Made by a program: the position numbers and the translations under genes. Positions 49,818 to 60,655 of a stretch of DNA of 64,000 bases are shown piece after piece. Under the pieces are notes generated by a model, which did not search any database, was not told the DNA's origin, and saw nothing but the letters and a program-made list of their open reading frames with translations. Position 1 is the first letter of the stretch. Each line of letters opens with the position of its first letter. This DNA is from Paragonimus westermani (taxonomy: Eukaryota; Platyhelminthes; Trematoda; Plagiorchiida; Troglotrematidae): contig QNGE01000404.1 of the NCBI GenBank assembly GCA_008508345.1, positions 210,994 through 274,993 of the forward strand, in the 5' to 3' direction.

Positions 49818-50112
49818 TGATGAGTAGTCGGGAAGTTCGTTTATGTTCAAATTGATCATCACCCACATTTGATCACAGCGTTCGCATTCAGATAGACTTT
49901 CCAGCCAGCCTCTTTCGAAAAGAAACACTAGACTCGAGTTTCGCTCTCATTAAAGCTCGTTAGTAGTGCATATCCTAGCCACGGCCGGAATTTGAACTCC
50001 AGCCACGCTTTGGATGAGTCAACCGTGTTGACCACTGCGCCACTGACCTCACATTAGGCGTGACCGAATTATCAAATTTGAACGCCCAACCACTCTCGCT
50101 TGTGAGCAATGA
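49818..50112 (-). mobile_element. tRNA-headed SINE, best full-length copy
   Basis: Minus orientation. On + it runs from the 3' end (GATGAGTAGTCGGGAAG, 49818) through the complement of the 3' inverted segment (TGATCATCACCCACATTTG, 49853). The body comes next (CCAGCCAGCCTCTTTCGAAA and GACTCGAGTTTCGCTCTCAT), then box B (complement of GGAGTTCAAATTCCGG, about 49987), box A (complement of AGTGGCGCAGTGGTCAAC, about 50028) and the leader (CACTCTCGCTTGTGAGC). It ends near 50112 in TGATCAAGTTGCCCAATCG. The inner parts of the two ends, TGATCATTGCTCAC and GTGGGTGATGATCA in element orientation, are imperfect inverted repeats within this single copy. It lies in a proposed intron. Confidence 0.9.
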
Positions 50113-50370
50113 TCAAGTTGCCCAATCGTCTCGAGAGGAGAAACAGTAACCGGCCTGTTAACTCTAATCGGTAAGGACTTCCGGAACAGGTCGAAAGTAA
50201 CAACTTCGACAAAGCTACAACACCAACTTACTCGTTTGATTTTCATAGAATACTCCTTTTGCCTTCGGTTGAGCCCAATCTGGAACTACCTACCAGAGTC
50301 TGTTGTAACTGCGTTGGTGTTGATTGGATTCAAGTAGAGGCTTGACACACGTAATCGGGGCATCCTACCT
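50112..50370 (+). mobile_element. non-LTR retrotransposon 3' ORF remnant (CR1/RTE-like C-terminus)
   Basis: One plus-strand frame gives RGETVTGLLTLIGKDF, further on FCLRLSPIWNYLPESVV, then, after one stop, RLDTRN. This is the conserved tail of many LINE polymerases: an RGD-like start, a basic middle, F-x-x-R-x-x-x-x-W-N-x-LP, and a final FK-x-RLD. It begins exactly where the antisense SINE ends, and the RT core that should precede it is absent. Clade assignment beyond a CR1/RTE-type tail is not possible. Confidence 0.72.
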
Positions 50371-50472
50371 GGTAGTCAGATGACTTGAAAATCAGAATGG
50401 TTCCCGTAGAATCTTGGTATGCTGGACCTCCCACTGCTAATGCTAAATAGCTCTTGCTGTTTTATGTTGCAG

Positions 50473-50544
50473 TGCGATCGATGTACACTTGACAGATCAC
50501 GAGTGGGTTTCTACTGTTCTCACTAGTATCTCGCACTATCCTTG
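50473..50544 (+). CDS. candidate exon
   Basis: A 72-base segment, phase 2 to 2, lies between a strong acceptor (GCTGTTTTATGTTGCAG) and a GTAACC donor. It reads AIDVHLTDHEWVSTVLTSIS, then HYP; the other two phases are closed. The entry phase fits 49757. An alternative donor GTATCT after 50526 would exit in phase 1 and connect directly to 52235. Confidence 0.33.
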
Positions 50545-50590
50545 GTAACCTTCCTTATACAGGCTGTGTAAAACGTAAGAATTCTCCCAG

Positions 50591-50783
50591 CTTGTCTGTG
50601 TTTTCTGACCCGCCTAAAATAGATTCGGATGTACATGAGCATTCCAGTTAACTCTAGTCTGTAAGTTTCTTGTGAATCCTACAAACCATACATAACCTTG
50701 AGGGTAACACCGTGAATTTCATTTTACAACCTTTTGTGTAGATTTATACGATTCAAAACAACACTGTTAGCACATATAAAATA
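50591..50783 (+). CDS. two possible alternative small exons
   Basis: 50591-50630 follows a 46-base intron (acceptor AATTCTCCCAG) and reads LSVFSDPPKIDSD in phase 2 to 0 before GTACAT. 50742-50783 follows ACAACCTTTTGTGTAG and reads IYTIQNNTVSTYKI in phase 0 to 0 before another GTACAT. They are phase-compatible with each other and with the exon at 50473. Including them breaks the link to 50922 or 52235 unless a further exon is found, so they may be alternative or false. Confidence 0.2.
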
Positions 50784-50921
50784 GTACATTCTGTCTAGCC
50801 AATCGCAACTTGGTCGTGAACTACATTTTTAAAGACATGAGTGCTGTTGTGAAACAAAAACAGTGCGCTCCGGCCAAGAGGGTGGGTAAAAATTGCTAAT
50901 GATTACCGGTTTGGTTTCCAG

Positions 50922-51010
50922 CAAGACTTTGATAATTGTGGTTAATACATTAAGACTGAAGAAGCTGACGACAGAGGTTGCGATCAAAGGTCCTACGATC
51001 ATTGTCCAAG
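50922..51010 (+). CDS. candidate exon with a possible GC donor
   Basis: After a good acceptor (TTTGGTTTCCAG) the phase-2 frame stays open to 51036 and reads KTLIIVVNTLRLKKLTTEV and onward to GPTIIVQ. This is a convincing beta-strand pattern. No normal GT donor fits. CCAAG|GCAAAC after 51010 matches the pattern of a minor GC-AG donor and would exit in phase 1, as needed for 52235. The opposite strand is also open here (50829-51035, 50950-51171), which weakens the case. Confidence 0.24.
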
Positions 51011-52234
51011 GCAAACCGACACTCAACAGCAACACTTAACGCAATACTCGATGTGGAAGCATAGTGAAGTGAGAAATCCAGTGAGATTAGCGTACCTCGG
51101 TTTGTTTGTCTACCAAAACATTTGTCACCTTCGAGTGAAATCTTTATCGTATATGAAACGCTGGTTAACATGCGACGGAGCCAAATTTCAAACTAGTCTT
51201 ATTTTGAGGTTGGCGTTGTAAGGAAGTTTCTTCGACTCACTTAAATTCGGAAATTATGTAATATTAAAAACCGATATGGTTAATCTTCACAGACTGACCA
51301 TGGCTAATACTTTGTTCTACGATTGGTTGCAAACGAACAGTCTCCGATGTGGCTTTGTCAGAAGTATCTTTTTGTTCTCCTATAAGTGTGTAGGTTCACC
51401 AGAAATGAAATCAACTAGAACAGAGCGTATCTTCTACTCTGACATTAGTTCCTGTTGCTTTCTTTATCTGTGGATAATTTTCGATGTGATTTTCTGACGT
51501 TGATGAATCGATTTTGCTGTTTCTTCTCACAAGTTTCTTGTGTATTTTGTTCTTTTAGATTTAAAAGGTACAAATGTTCTGCTCACTTGGTAAATTCACT
51601 CTGCTTGAGAGCATAGCGGAATTCAAAGCTGTGTAACGTACTTTATAGGCTACATTTTGTCTGCTTACCCAACATATTCAGTAAATTGGAGGAGGGAAGT
51701 ACAAACATAGTTGCTCCCTGGAAATTTAACGTTAAATACTTAAGAGTTAACTTGATAAAGGCTTTATGAAAAGTTCAACTTGCAACAGCTGTCAGATTTA
51801 GTTTTGGTTTAATTCGAATCACAGCGTGCACCTCGACACGATGAAACAAATATTTCACAAGGGTACGCAGTATCCGTAGATCTCTCATCATAATCTAGGG
51901 TTAACTACTGAATACCAGAATCTACCGTTCGCAAACTGGTTTCTGTCATCCTTCGCTTAGAGATTTCCTACCAAAAACCCTTCCGCAGAAGTCTAGTTCA
52001 TATGCCCTTCTGCAATATCACACCCGTTATTTATCAACCGCATTGAGTGAACTATCGATTTACGCTCATTCAAGAATTTTCACGATATCATTTTATTTCC
52101 AGTGTCAACTAATTTGATGTGCACTTCCGTGGATCACATTCTCGCGACGAGGCTAATTTTGTACAATAGGGAGACTCACAGATCGTCAATTTCAGGTCTT
52201 AGTTGAATGTACTTCATAACAACCATTATTTCAG

Positions 52235-52494
52235 TAAGGCTGATAGAATTTAATCAACAGTCAATTGACACACGTGGTGTCGCGGGCAATTTTATTTCTC
52301 TTCGGGTGTATCTCGAATCGAGTATTTATTTCAACGGATGCCAGTCTACTTGCAGTAATGTAGTTAGTTTTGAATTATTAACTTCCGAAATTGTTACAAC
52401 ACCCTCCGTCGTGACAAATTCTCAGTGTTCCATTGAAATCGAAGTTTGCATTCCAGCACATGTGCACAATCGAATGGCGCCAATCGGCCTGTCG
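52235..52494 (+). CDS. candidate exon, longest in the chain, cysteine-containing
   Basis: A 260-base segment, phase 1 to 0, lies between CCATTATTTCAG and a GTATGA donor; the frame hits TGA inside the donor. The translation includes RLIEFNQQSIDTRGVAGNF, SLRVYLESSIYFNGCQSTC and a Thr/Val/Ser-rich part with two more cysteines (NSQCSIEIEVCIPAH). Alternating hydrophobics and spaced cysteines suggest an extracellular beta domain. Together with 47328-47512 it is the strongest coding candidate here. No family was recognised. Confidence 0.42.
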
Positions 52495-52530
52495 GTATGA
52501 ATTACTACGAGCAACAGACGATCTTCTCAG

Positions 52531-52650
52531 CGGGTGGGCTGCTTAATTAGCCTATCCAAAATTGAGTGCGACCTCAGACAAGTGGAACAGCTCAACCACC
52601 CGGAATGGTCAGGCGTCCTAGGACTGTGGTGTTCTTCTGATTTCGTTATA
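52531..52650 (+). CDS. candidate exon after a 36-base intron
   Basis: The interval 52495-52530 would be a 36-base GT-AG intron (GTATGA...TTCTCAG). The phase-0 frame then stays open for 40 codons to a TGA at 52651, reading RVGCLISLSKIECDLRQVEQ, then LNHPEWSGVLGLWC. No good donor was seen before the stop, so it could be the end of a coding region. No polyadenylation hexamer lies close by, however. Confidence 0.3.
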
Positions 52651-52999
52651 TGAATCGCCAATGTATGTGCTAGAAAAGTGATCGTCGATACGCCACTTCA
52701 AAAACAGTCATCGTGTAAGAGCCCAAAGTACTATTATGCAAGAGTAAGGTGACCAAACATTTTGTTAAGAGAGTACTTCGTTTACCCTATATTTGATATC
52801 TATTTAATATTTATCTTGCACAAATCGACATTTTCTTGGACGACATTTTTAAAAACGGTGTATCTAACTATGTTACTCGTGAGTAGTCGGAAGAATATAA
52901 TTATCAAAGTAGTGAGTCAATGTGGCATTTCAGAGGAGCTCAGCATAGCCGTGTGGTTGACACTACATAACTACGGGCTACATTCTGGGCGGCCTAGCC

Positions 53000-53750
53000 G
53001 CAGTTGAACGAAGAACTGAACAATGCCTGAAGCTACACTTATCCATGTAGAGGAGACCAGCACCAGTATGGAGATAACTCGAAGTCGTTGTACCCGCCCG
53101 TCCGACTTGTTCAGAACTGACTGTGACGACATGTCAGCTGGTGGTTAGGGGTTCTCTGTTTGTCGGTGCGATCAGAGCCAACGGAGCCAGTGAAGTGAAC
53201 CACCTTTGAATCGCCGAGGGTATTCATATCAGGGAGTATCAGCTAGAGAGATGAGAAAGTGGGACAGGGATCGCAGCAATGCATCCTGCAGGTTTGCAAA
53301 ATCGGGTTATCGGCTAGTCGTACGTGCGTTGGACAAAAAGATGTAGTTAGTGAAACTTTTCCCATTTTTTTCGTCCCACTAAAAATACAATGCATAAGAC
53401 CATAATATAAGTCAATAGGAGCTCGGAATGTTGACTGATCACCACGGAGTTGGGATTTCGTTCGTTGAACCGAAGCCAGGATGATTCTTTTAATCATCCA
53501 CAGTGGTTGATTCAACAGCATGTGGATGCATGCATAAGGTTAAGGGCCCGGTGAGTCAGAATATCCGACTCGGCTGTTATGCCACCAGATAGTCTACATC
53601 CCTCCAGGGTCAAACAATACTGTATATAGGATTGTCCGATCACTCGGAAACGGATTTTGATTCGAAGCATTGAAGGCTCCTACCAGAGTATGAGATAGTG
53701 CGGACTATAGGGTGGGCGAGTTGAAGCAAATGCACTAAATCAGTAACAAC
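53000..53750. other. GC-richer unidentified repeat-like region
   Basis: The composition shifts to higher GC from about 53,030 and the region precedes the gypsy fossil. It may be an LTR or untranslated part of that element, but I found no second copy or terminal repeat in the window to prove it. A minus frame at 53243-53521 lies inside. Confidence 0.25.
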
Positions 53751-54399
53751 CAACAAAAAACGGCCATTTGATGAAGTGACTCTTTTTCTTATGAATGGTC
53801 AACACCGATGAACATCTTACGTCTGTTGAGTCAAGGCCAGTTCTACATGTTCGAGTCCGGAATAATAATGCTGAGCTTCCAACAAGAAACAGAGCAACAG
53901 GTGAGTGACGAATAAGAAGTAACTGTCACTGGAAAAGCAGATGTTCCGCTCAACCTTCTAGCCTTGTTGGCAAACAACTGCACTGGAAAACTTTGCTTCC
54001 GGGTCGAATTCAAGCTGCTACAACATTATCAAAAATGATCTAAAAATCGGAACGCGCAAAGATGCACACTGTCTTGGTATCGGTAAAAGTATCAATTATG
54101 CGATGAGATTAGTATAAAATGGAATCCACTGTTGGGGAAAAATCATAACTATACAAATGTAGGCCTCTTAGATGGTCGAGTGTTCTGGTCACAGTCAGAC
54201 AACTGATGTTCAAGATTCTAGACGTAATACCAACTCTGCCTGTGGCGTCAAGGCAACGATCTGAAGCATTAACGAGAAACAGCCTACGATAAATGCTGCG
54301 GTCTTAATGAGCTACATAGTTCTAACTGGATTGTCTAAAGTCAGAATCGATTAACCAGGGCGTGACACTGATTGATTACAAGGTCCATCGGGTAGGGAT

Positions 54400-54930
54400 A
54401 CAGTTACTGACGGAGGCAACTCAAGTGTCATCGTCGAAGAGAAATCTTGGAAAATTTCTCAGTCAAACTGATTTTGCAGCCGCTTTGGAAAAACTTGCGG
54501 ACCATTGCAGAACAAGTGTCAGTTACACTGGTTAAACAGTGCCAATCAAGCTTTTGTTAGGGCTCATCAGTTGTTGAAAAAAGGACAGTCAACTTTGAGT
54601 TTGTCAGTGGCAACAAATTAGAGCGACATAGGAATAAGAGCCATGCCGAAACAAAAAAGATATGTGACACACGCCAGTCTGATTTTGGTGCAGGTGAGCG
54701 ACGCGTGTTCTGCAGAAGAACACAAGAGCTTGGCGACTTCTTGACCTTGGAAAAATGGAAGCTATATCTACTGAGCTGACGTATTTATGTCGCTACTGAC
54801 CACAAACCTTTGGCATGAATCAGTTGGTCGAGAGACCTCAAAGAAAGCTGTCTGCTTAGGTTGTTGCAACTGACATGACTGCACGTGAAAACTGTACTTT
54901 CTTTCTACTTCTTCAACAACCACCTCTGGA
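54400..54930 (+). pseudogene. Ty3/gypsy-type RNase H region fossil
   Basis: In broken frames, DTRQSDFGAG (from about 54668) corresponds to the D-(A)-S-x-x-G-x-G start of the RNase H domain in Ty3/gypsy polymerases. TDHKPLA (about 54794) is the highly conserved T-D-H-(K/R)-(P)-L block that follows roughly 40-50 residues later. Just before lies NSANQAFVRAHQLL (about 54535), like the segment linking RT to RNase H. After TDHKPL a stop interrupts sequence of the R-W-L-L-x-L type (SCLLRLLQL). Several stops and frameshifts show it is inactive. No integrase or LTRs were identified with confidence. Confidence 0.66.
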
Positions 54931-54999
54931 TAGGTTCCTCAAGATAGCTTTCATAGATCTCGGCGTCGAATTTTTGCACACACACCTAGAATACTACAA

Positions 55000-56900
55000 A
55001 TAACACAACACAAAAGTTTGTGAGACCAAAGGGAGAACCCGGAGTTTGGGGCAAGCAGAGCAAACTGATCACACTTGAGGTTAAACAATGCTAGAACTTT
55101 AGTACCGTTGTTGTAGAAGTATTAAATGGATTGACAGCACCTATGGAATTAAAGACGACTTTTGTCAATAAATATTAATAGCTCTCCCTCTGGGTTGTCA
55201 GCAAAGTTATGACATGATGAAGCAAAAACCTTACCACCCGAGAATGAAACATGGTGTTACAACAGCGCAATCACGTGAATAGGGTATTAGCTGTACCCAC
55301 TCGATTCTTATCGGTGATGTTGAAGTTCTATAGTCACTGGGTGAGATTGGCCTCTTTGTGACACTGTGACACTCAGTGCGTTGTCATTAGTGCTGAACGT
55401 GTTGCAAGGTGGGTCACAGTTGCTGCTATGTCAGATCAGAGTGCAGGTAGTTTTTGAGTGACCTAACTGGATTGGACTGCTAGGGATCGGGAAATCGAAT
55501 AAATGATACTGACTGATAGACGCATTTATCAAGTTACAAGGTCATCTGGAATTGGAAGTGAAGCAAGGAGTGTTGTTTTCCACGCTCAAAAATGTTACAG
55601 ACTCATGTTCCTCTGGCGACGGTCACAGTACTCAAATGAGGAATGCTACCATAAATATAGCTACTATGAAACTCTAATAGCTATTGCGTTCAATTTGACA
55701 TGTTTTTAAGCGTTGTGACAATTGCGTTCTTTGCTCGGGACACCGACTGGTTAAATCTGCATGTCAAGATAACCTATTTAGTATTTAAAGTGGACCTTTG
55801 TGCAATTATATTGTGTGAATAGCATATTTGTCCGCAGATTGTAAGTCGAACGTTTACACTTGGTGGTACTGAAAGATTGTCGAGCTGAAGCTCGTGACAT
55901 GGATGCAATTTGTCACCTGCTGTAGTGAATCCACGTTGTACACTCCTAAACCAGGACGAGTCTGGAATTCGTTTGAATGCATCAGGTGAAGTTGATCGAG
56001 AAAGATTCCTATGAAATTCAAACTGCTTCTTACAGTGCAGTCAATAATCAGCTTGTGATTTGTTTGCGCAGTTTTTGTTAAGCCCACTGAAGTCCGCAGA
56101 TCATCACTGATATTAAGGACACTAACTGGACTTATCGTTGTAACTGAGTTCTTGCCAAGATTGTTTAAAAAAAATAAAGTTCAGTTCAATCTCTAAATAC
56201 AGCATATCAGCCACTGATCATATCCCATAGGTTGTTCCCCTAAGAAATCCACCTGGCCCGATCAATACCTGTAGTTTGGCACTTCCATACCGGCCCATCA
56301 CAAAAGCACCTTCGTGAATATACAACTGGCGCGCTTAAGAGAAACATGTGCACAGGACAGTCTTGTGGAGGGATTGGACCATCACGTTTGTACTACGATG
56401 TAACGGTTATGCGAAAAGGTTTATAGAAGGGTATAGCAGACTGGAACCGTTATCGAAACAGGTGGTCACTGCGAGGCAAAAAAAGTTAAATCATTCTTGG
56501 TGATTGGAAATAATTCTCTCAGTTAGGCTTGATCGACAACTCCAGTAACGCATGTGGAGACGGTCAGGTTGACGAGACAATCTACCATGTTCAAAAAGCG
56601 TTGGAAGAGGTGATCAAAAGAGTGGAATTTACATGGTACTGTTTGGCGAAATTAGAATAAAAGTGATCTTCCACCCTGAATTTAGATTTGCCGGGTATAC
56701 AAATTATCTTGCAGAAAAGCATCATGTGATTTGCGCGCAAAAAGAAATCGTTCTTCTTTGTGACAAATTAGCTCCTCATGATGTTTAGTCGAAAGGTCTA
56801 GTAACCAGTGCGTCCCCATTACCAGATAATCACGTACGATAAGCATTCGTGACAATATCGAAATATATGTCAGGTTATGGTATGAAATTGTTGTACATTC
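55000..56900. other. stretch without supported gene
   Basis: Probably includes further decayed retroelement sequence to about 55,300. No motif beyond RNase H was recognised. A frame at 55503-55709 lacks an acceptor. Confidence 0.3.
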
Positions 56901-56970
56901 TAGAAGAGTATGGTAAGAGATAAGTCTCCAGTGCTCCATCCTCATTTTCATTCGTATTCGATTGTTTCAG

Positions 56971-57109
56971 AGTGTCCCCGCTGGCAAGACACGTCCCGAC
57001 CACCGATCACGTCACCTTATTGTTTCAATCCAATTCAAGATTCTCACGGTTTGCTGAGGCTGTCGCAATCAATCGACCGAGGCTGGTCTTGTGTGTTCAG
57101 AAACAACTA
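56971..57109 (+). CDS. possible terminal exon
   Basis: A good acceptor (GTATTCGATTGTTTCAG) precedes a segment open in two phases. In phase 1 it reads CPRWQDTSRPPITSPYCFNP and on to SIDRGWSCVFRNN before a TAG at 57107. In phase 2 a different 55-codon frame is open to 57138. No AATAAA lies within 600 bases, and no exon between 52650 and here could be found to connect the phases. It is on the same strand as the main chain. Confidence 0.23.
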
Positions 57110-57689
57110 GTCACGAACTTAACCCTGCTCTTGACTTAATAACCCTTTGTAACTCATCGATTGGCTGTCCATCCCATCCCCTAACCATTTCGTATTGTTG
57201 TAAATTTGCTACTGACGAGTCAATACGAAATGTGTGTATTTACTAGGTATCTTGTTCTAACGGTTCTCTTCAAACTGCTGTGCGTGAAAATTTGTGATGA
57301 GCACCTTACTTTTTCAATGAACTACTCTAGAATCTGGCTGGCTGTCACAGTACTGAATAGGCATTCGCGAGAGGACAATTCTGGTTGAGTAATGACAATG
57401 GGGATATGTCTTTCAAATCTGCGAGCTATCTAACATGGTCACTAGGAAATGTGCGCATTCACCAGTTATCGTGTTCTACCGGTTTTCTTCAGGTTTCAGC
57501 AGGCTTTTGAATTGCTTTTTTCCGGTAAACTCAGTCACTGTTACCAGTGTATCTTTGTGGCTTTGTTGATGACCCACATATCACGTATTCAGAACAATTA
57601 AGCTTGGAAACTTTTGGTAACGTCCGTGTGTATTTGATTTGTTCATTATGAAGCAGGATGTCTACTGCACAATAGTCCATTGGATCCGA

Positions 57690-57835
57690 TCTATTGTAGG
57701 TTCAGCGGCGTGCTGCTTTGCAGAATCTCATGCGAACGTAAACGAAACTTTCACAACATATCGCAGCAAGAATATGCTCGACGTGAGTCACAATAAAATT
57801 GAAACTCGGGCATAGTGCTTCTTCTTGTAGCTAGT
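57690..57835 (+). mobile_element. SINE, strongly diverged head and body
   Basis: TGTAGGTTCAGCGGCGTGCT (about 57695) matches the head start, AGAATATGCTCGACG (57770) the post-box-B part, and TTGAAACTCGGGCATAGTGC (57799) followed by TTCTTCTTG the body. Spacing agrees with other copies. Box B itself is badly decayed. Confidence 0.45.
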
Positions 57836-57849
57836 GATTGCTAATTCTT

Positions 57850-60380
57850 TTTGGTGGAGCGCTATTTGTATCAATCAGCGTACTCATCTGTTAAGGGTAA
57901 ACGCAAGTAATTCAGAATTATTTGAAACAATTTGATTTTCCGTTCCACTTTAAGGTATTGCCAACTTTCACAGAAAAAAGCTGCTTTCTTGGATAGAGAA
58001 AAACAATATAAACCGAACCGACCGAATAACATTTTCGTAACCGGACAATACTCTACCAATGCTACGCCGATAGCTAACACTTCATGATTTGGACTGACAC
58101 GATCTTTCGTACATGACCTGTCTGGGAGAGACCGTGAGGAGTGGAAGTTAGAATAGCATAAAACTTTCGTTATTCATTGACAAATCGCTAGTGGAAAACC
58201 GGATTTTACTTAAATCCAGTTGGTCAAGCGAAAAATGTCCGAACGTCGGCGGAATCCGTAATTGGCATTTGCCGAGCGTGTACCCATTAAACGCCGCTAG
58301 TAAGAGTGAAAACGCTTTAGAACTTTAGTGTCATTGTGATACTTGAATCAAATATTCCAGGTGACCCTCGGTATCGTACTCAAGATCGTGCTGTTACTTC
58401 AGTTACTATGGAATATGACTGTTAACTGCCTTTATGTCTTTAAGGTCCTACAATAGTATTATACAAACTGGAGTTATTCGAAAGCTGATAGCAATACCAC
58501 TGAAATTTACGAATTGTAGAACGCTCCGTTGGATTGTAATCAAACAGCCGGAGGGAACTGCTAATATCTAGCACTGTGTGCAACGATTATTTAGGATTAA
58601 AAGTCCACCGCATATTTATTTCTTATGCGGGCTTACACCCTTACTCCCCTTATCCTGTTTGTAAACTGCATTCTCGTGATAAAATCTATTTACCAATATT
58701 TTCTTAACGGTAGCCACCTCACGGTGGTCTCCACCCGCGAATTGGTGATGCGCGTAGCTCGCGAACTTAGGTCACCTACCAATTAGTGATAGGTTATGCA
58801 TATTTCTGACTGTTTGAAAAGAAGTTAATCTGAGAGTTGACCACAATAGGGAAGTAATTGGAAAATAACGCCCAGAAAACTGTACAAAACGGACGGTAAT
58901 TCCCATTTTGCAAGCAGGTCGGACTAGCTAGTTGCTTCCGACAGGGAGAAGCATTTGTACAGTGTAAGTCCTCCATTTAAACATTACTGTCAGTGAAAGA
59001 GTACTAAGAGTTTTAACGTCGTCGATAACAATATTTACAATAAAACAGGTTCCCATCGTACAAAACACCCTCCTCCAGTTACGACTTTGAGTAGCGGAAT
59101 CACAAGACCGATTTTGTAGGATTGTAGTACCATTTCTTATGTTCTCGTCAGCTGCTACACCTAACGGCGGTGAACATCAAAAAAGTACCCAGAGCCAAAA
59201 ATGAAAGTGACACCGACGTGTTTTTGACCGATGGACACCAAGACATTTGACTCTTGTCTCACAACTGACTATTCACTGGTCACCTGTAGAATGAGCCAAA
59301 TACTGTACTCCTCCACTGCTTCGTATCTTTGCGAGTATCGTTATAAAACACCGGTAAATTTTCGTTTTGACCAACATCGTAGTCCGATTTTCTTCCGTGG
59401 CTGGTCCAAATGTGAGCGTACTATTCATCTGGGCTGACAGATATCCATACCTTCGAGTATGTGCATAGCTGTCTGCAAATTCTCCCTCTTGCGAAAACAT
59501 CTTGACAGTAGTGTGAGCTAAACTACTGAAGTTAGATGTTTATCCAGATAAAGTGATTGTTTTATCTATAAAGCGTATGTGTGTATACGTAAGCACATAA
59601 CTGGGCTAGCTTACACTACTCTTAGTCCCGGATAATAATATTATTCCGAAGAATTTTTATTATTACACACAATTCTCGCCTCATCATATTCTGTAAAGTT
59701 GTAATGGCATCTAAAAGACTGAAGTAGGCTTAGTTTCTTCACAACTCCAGTTTGTACTCTTAACATAGGCACCTGTCTACGGACTCCGGTTATTCTGATA
59801 TAAGCAGCTCAACCAATTTGTGATGCAGTTATTACTTAAAGCAACAGTAATCGAGTTTTATTGAAACAGCACATGAGTCGAAAATTTTGAATTCGTTTAA
59901 TACATCAGGTAGGAACTTGGCTTCGACACAGCCCGAATTCCTCTTCTCTATTTCGTACATTATCACACAACAAGACACTTAATTGAAGTCCTCCCAACTA
60001 GGAGGCTCAAGACTGTTGCTAGCCAACGCTGGACGATGGGTTATTTGTTTGCTGGCCACCACCGTATTCAAACAACTCTGAAATGAGAGTGCGGGATAAG
60101 TATCACCGTACTTTCAATAGTTTTTATAGTCCCCAACTTAGCGTCAGGATAGTTCGCTGGGAACACCTTTATGGTTTAGTTTGAATTGCTGAAGAACTGA
60201 TTATTCTTTCATCGAGGGAGACTGGAGTATGCGAGTCACTTCGGAACCATCTTCGTGTTATCATCAGTTAGTTAACTATCGATTTTTGTGACAACTACTT
60301 CTTTCAGCGGACTTAAACAAGGGGAACGAAAGAATAGCATTTTAAATCATTTATTTTTTGTTCAAACTGTTGTTATATTG
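57850..60380. other. stretch without supported gene
   Basis: Only short unrelated frames. A palindromic AT-rich patch at about 59630-59650 (GATAATAATATTATTCC) is the only visible structure. Confidence 0.35.
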
Positions 60381-60404
60381 CCAACGGGAAGTATGGTCAC
60401 CAAT

Positions 60405-60655
60405 CAATGACTACTCACAACTGATCTGAGATTTCGGTGTCTGATAAAGGTCTCATACAGCCCCTGTCGAAAAGAAGCATTGGACACAAAGCTAGTCAGT
60501 AAAGTACATTCTTTTCATGAACGGCATTTGAACTCTGGTCACATCCTCACAAGGCAGCCGAGTTGACCATTGTGCCATTAATCCCACATTAGACCCGACC
60601 AAATTATCAAGACTAAATGCTCAGCTGCCTTTGCTCAGAAGTTACGCTCGGACTG
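60405..60655 (-). mobile_element. tRNA-headed SINE, diverged copy
   Basis: Minus orientation. It starts at GACTACTCACAACTG (60408). The body is decayed (CTGTCGAAAAGAAGCATTGG, 60465). The box-B complement CATTTGAACTCTGGTCAC (60525), the box-A complement GAGTTGACCATTGTGCCATT (60562) and the leader CCCGACCAAATTATCAAGAC (60594) are clear. The following sequence to about 60,770 resembles the LINE-derived sequence that follows the 50.1 kb head. Confidence 0.72.

Noticed and set aside
52876..52915. GTGAGT after 52878 as a splice donor of a membrane-like exon, or GAGTAGTCGG as a SINE end
   Set aside because: The upstream acceptor is weak, and the match to the SINE end covers only about ten bases plus scattered positions. 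Neither reading is secure.
57792..57797. AATAAA as the polyadenylation signal for the 56971-57109 candidate exon
   Set aside because: It lies almost 700 bases downstream and inside a SINE-like segment.
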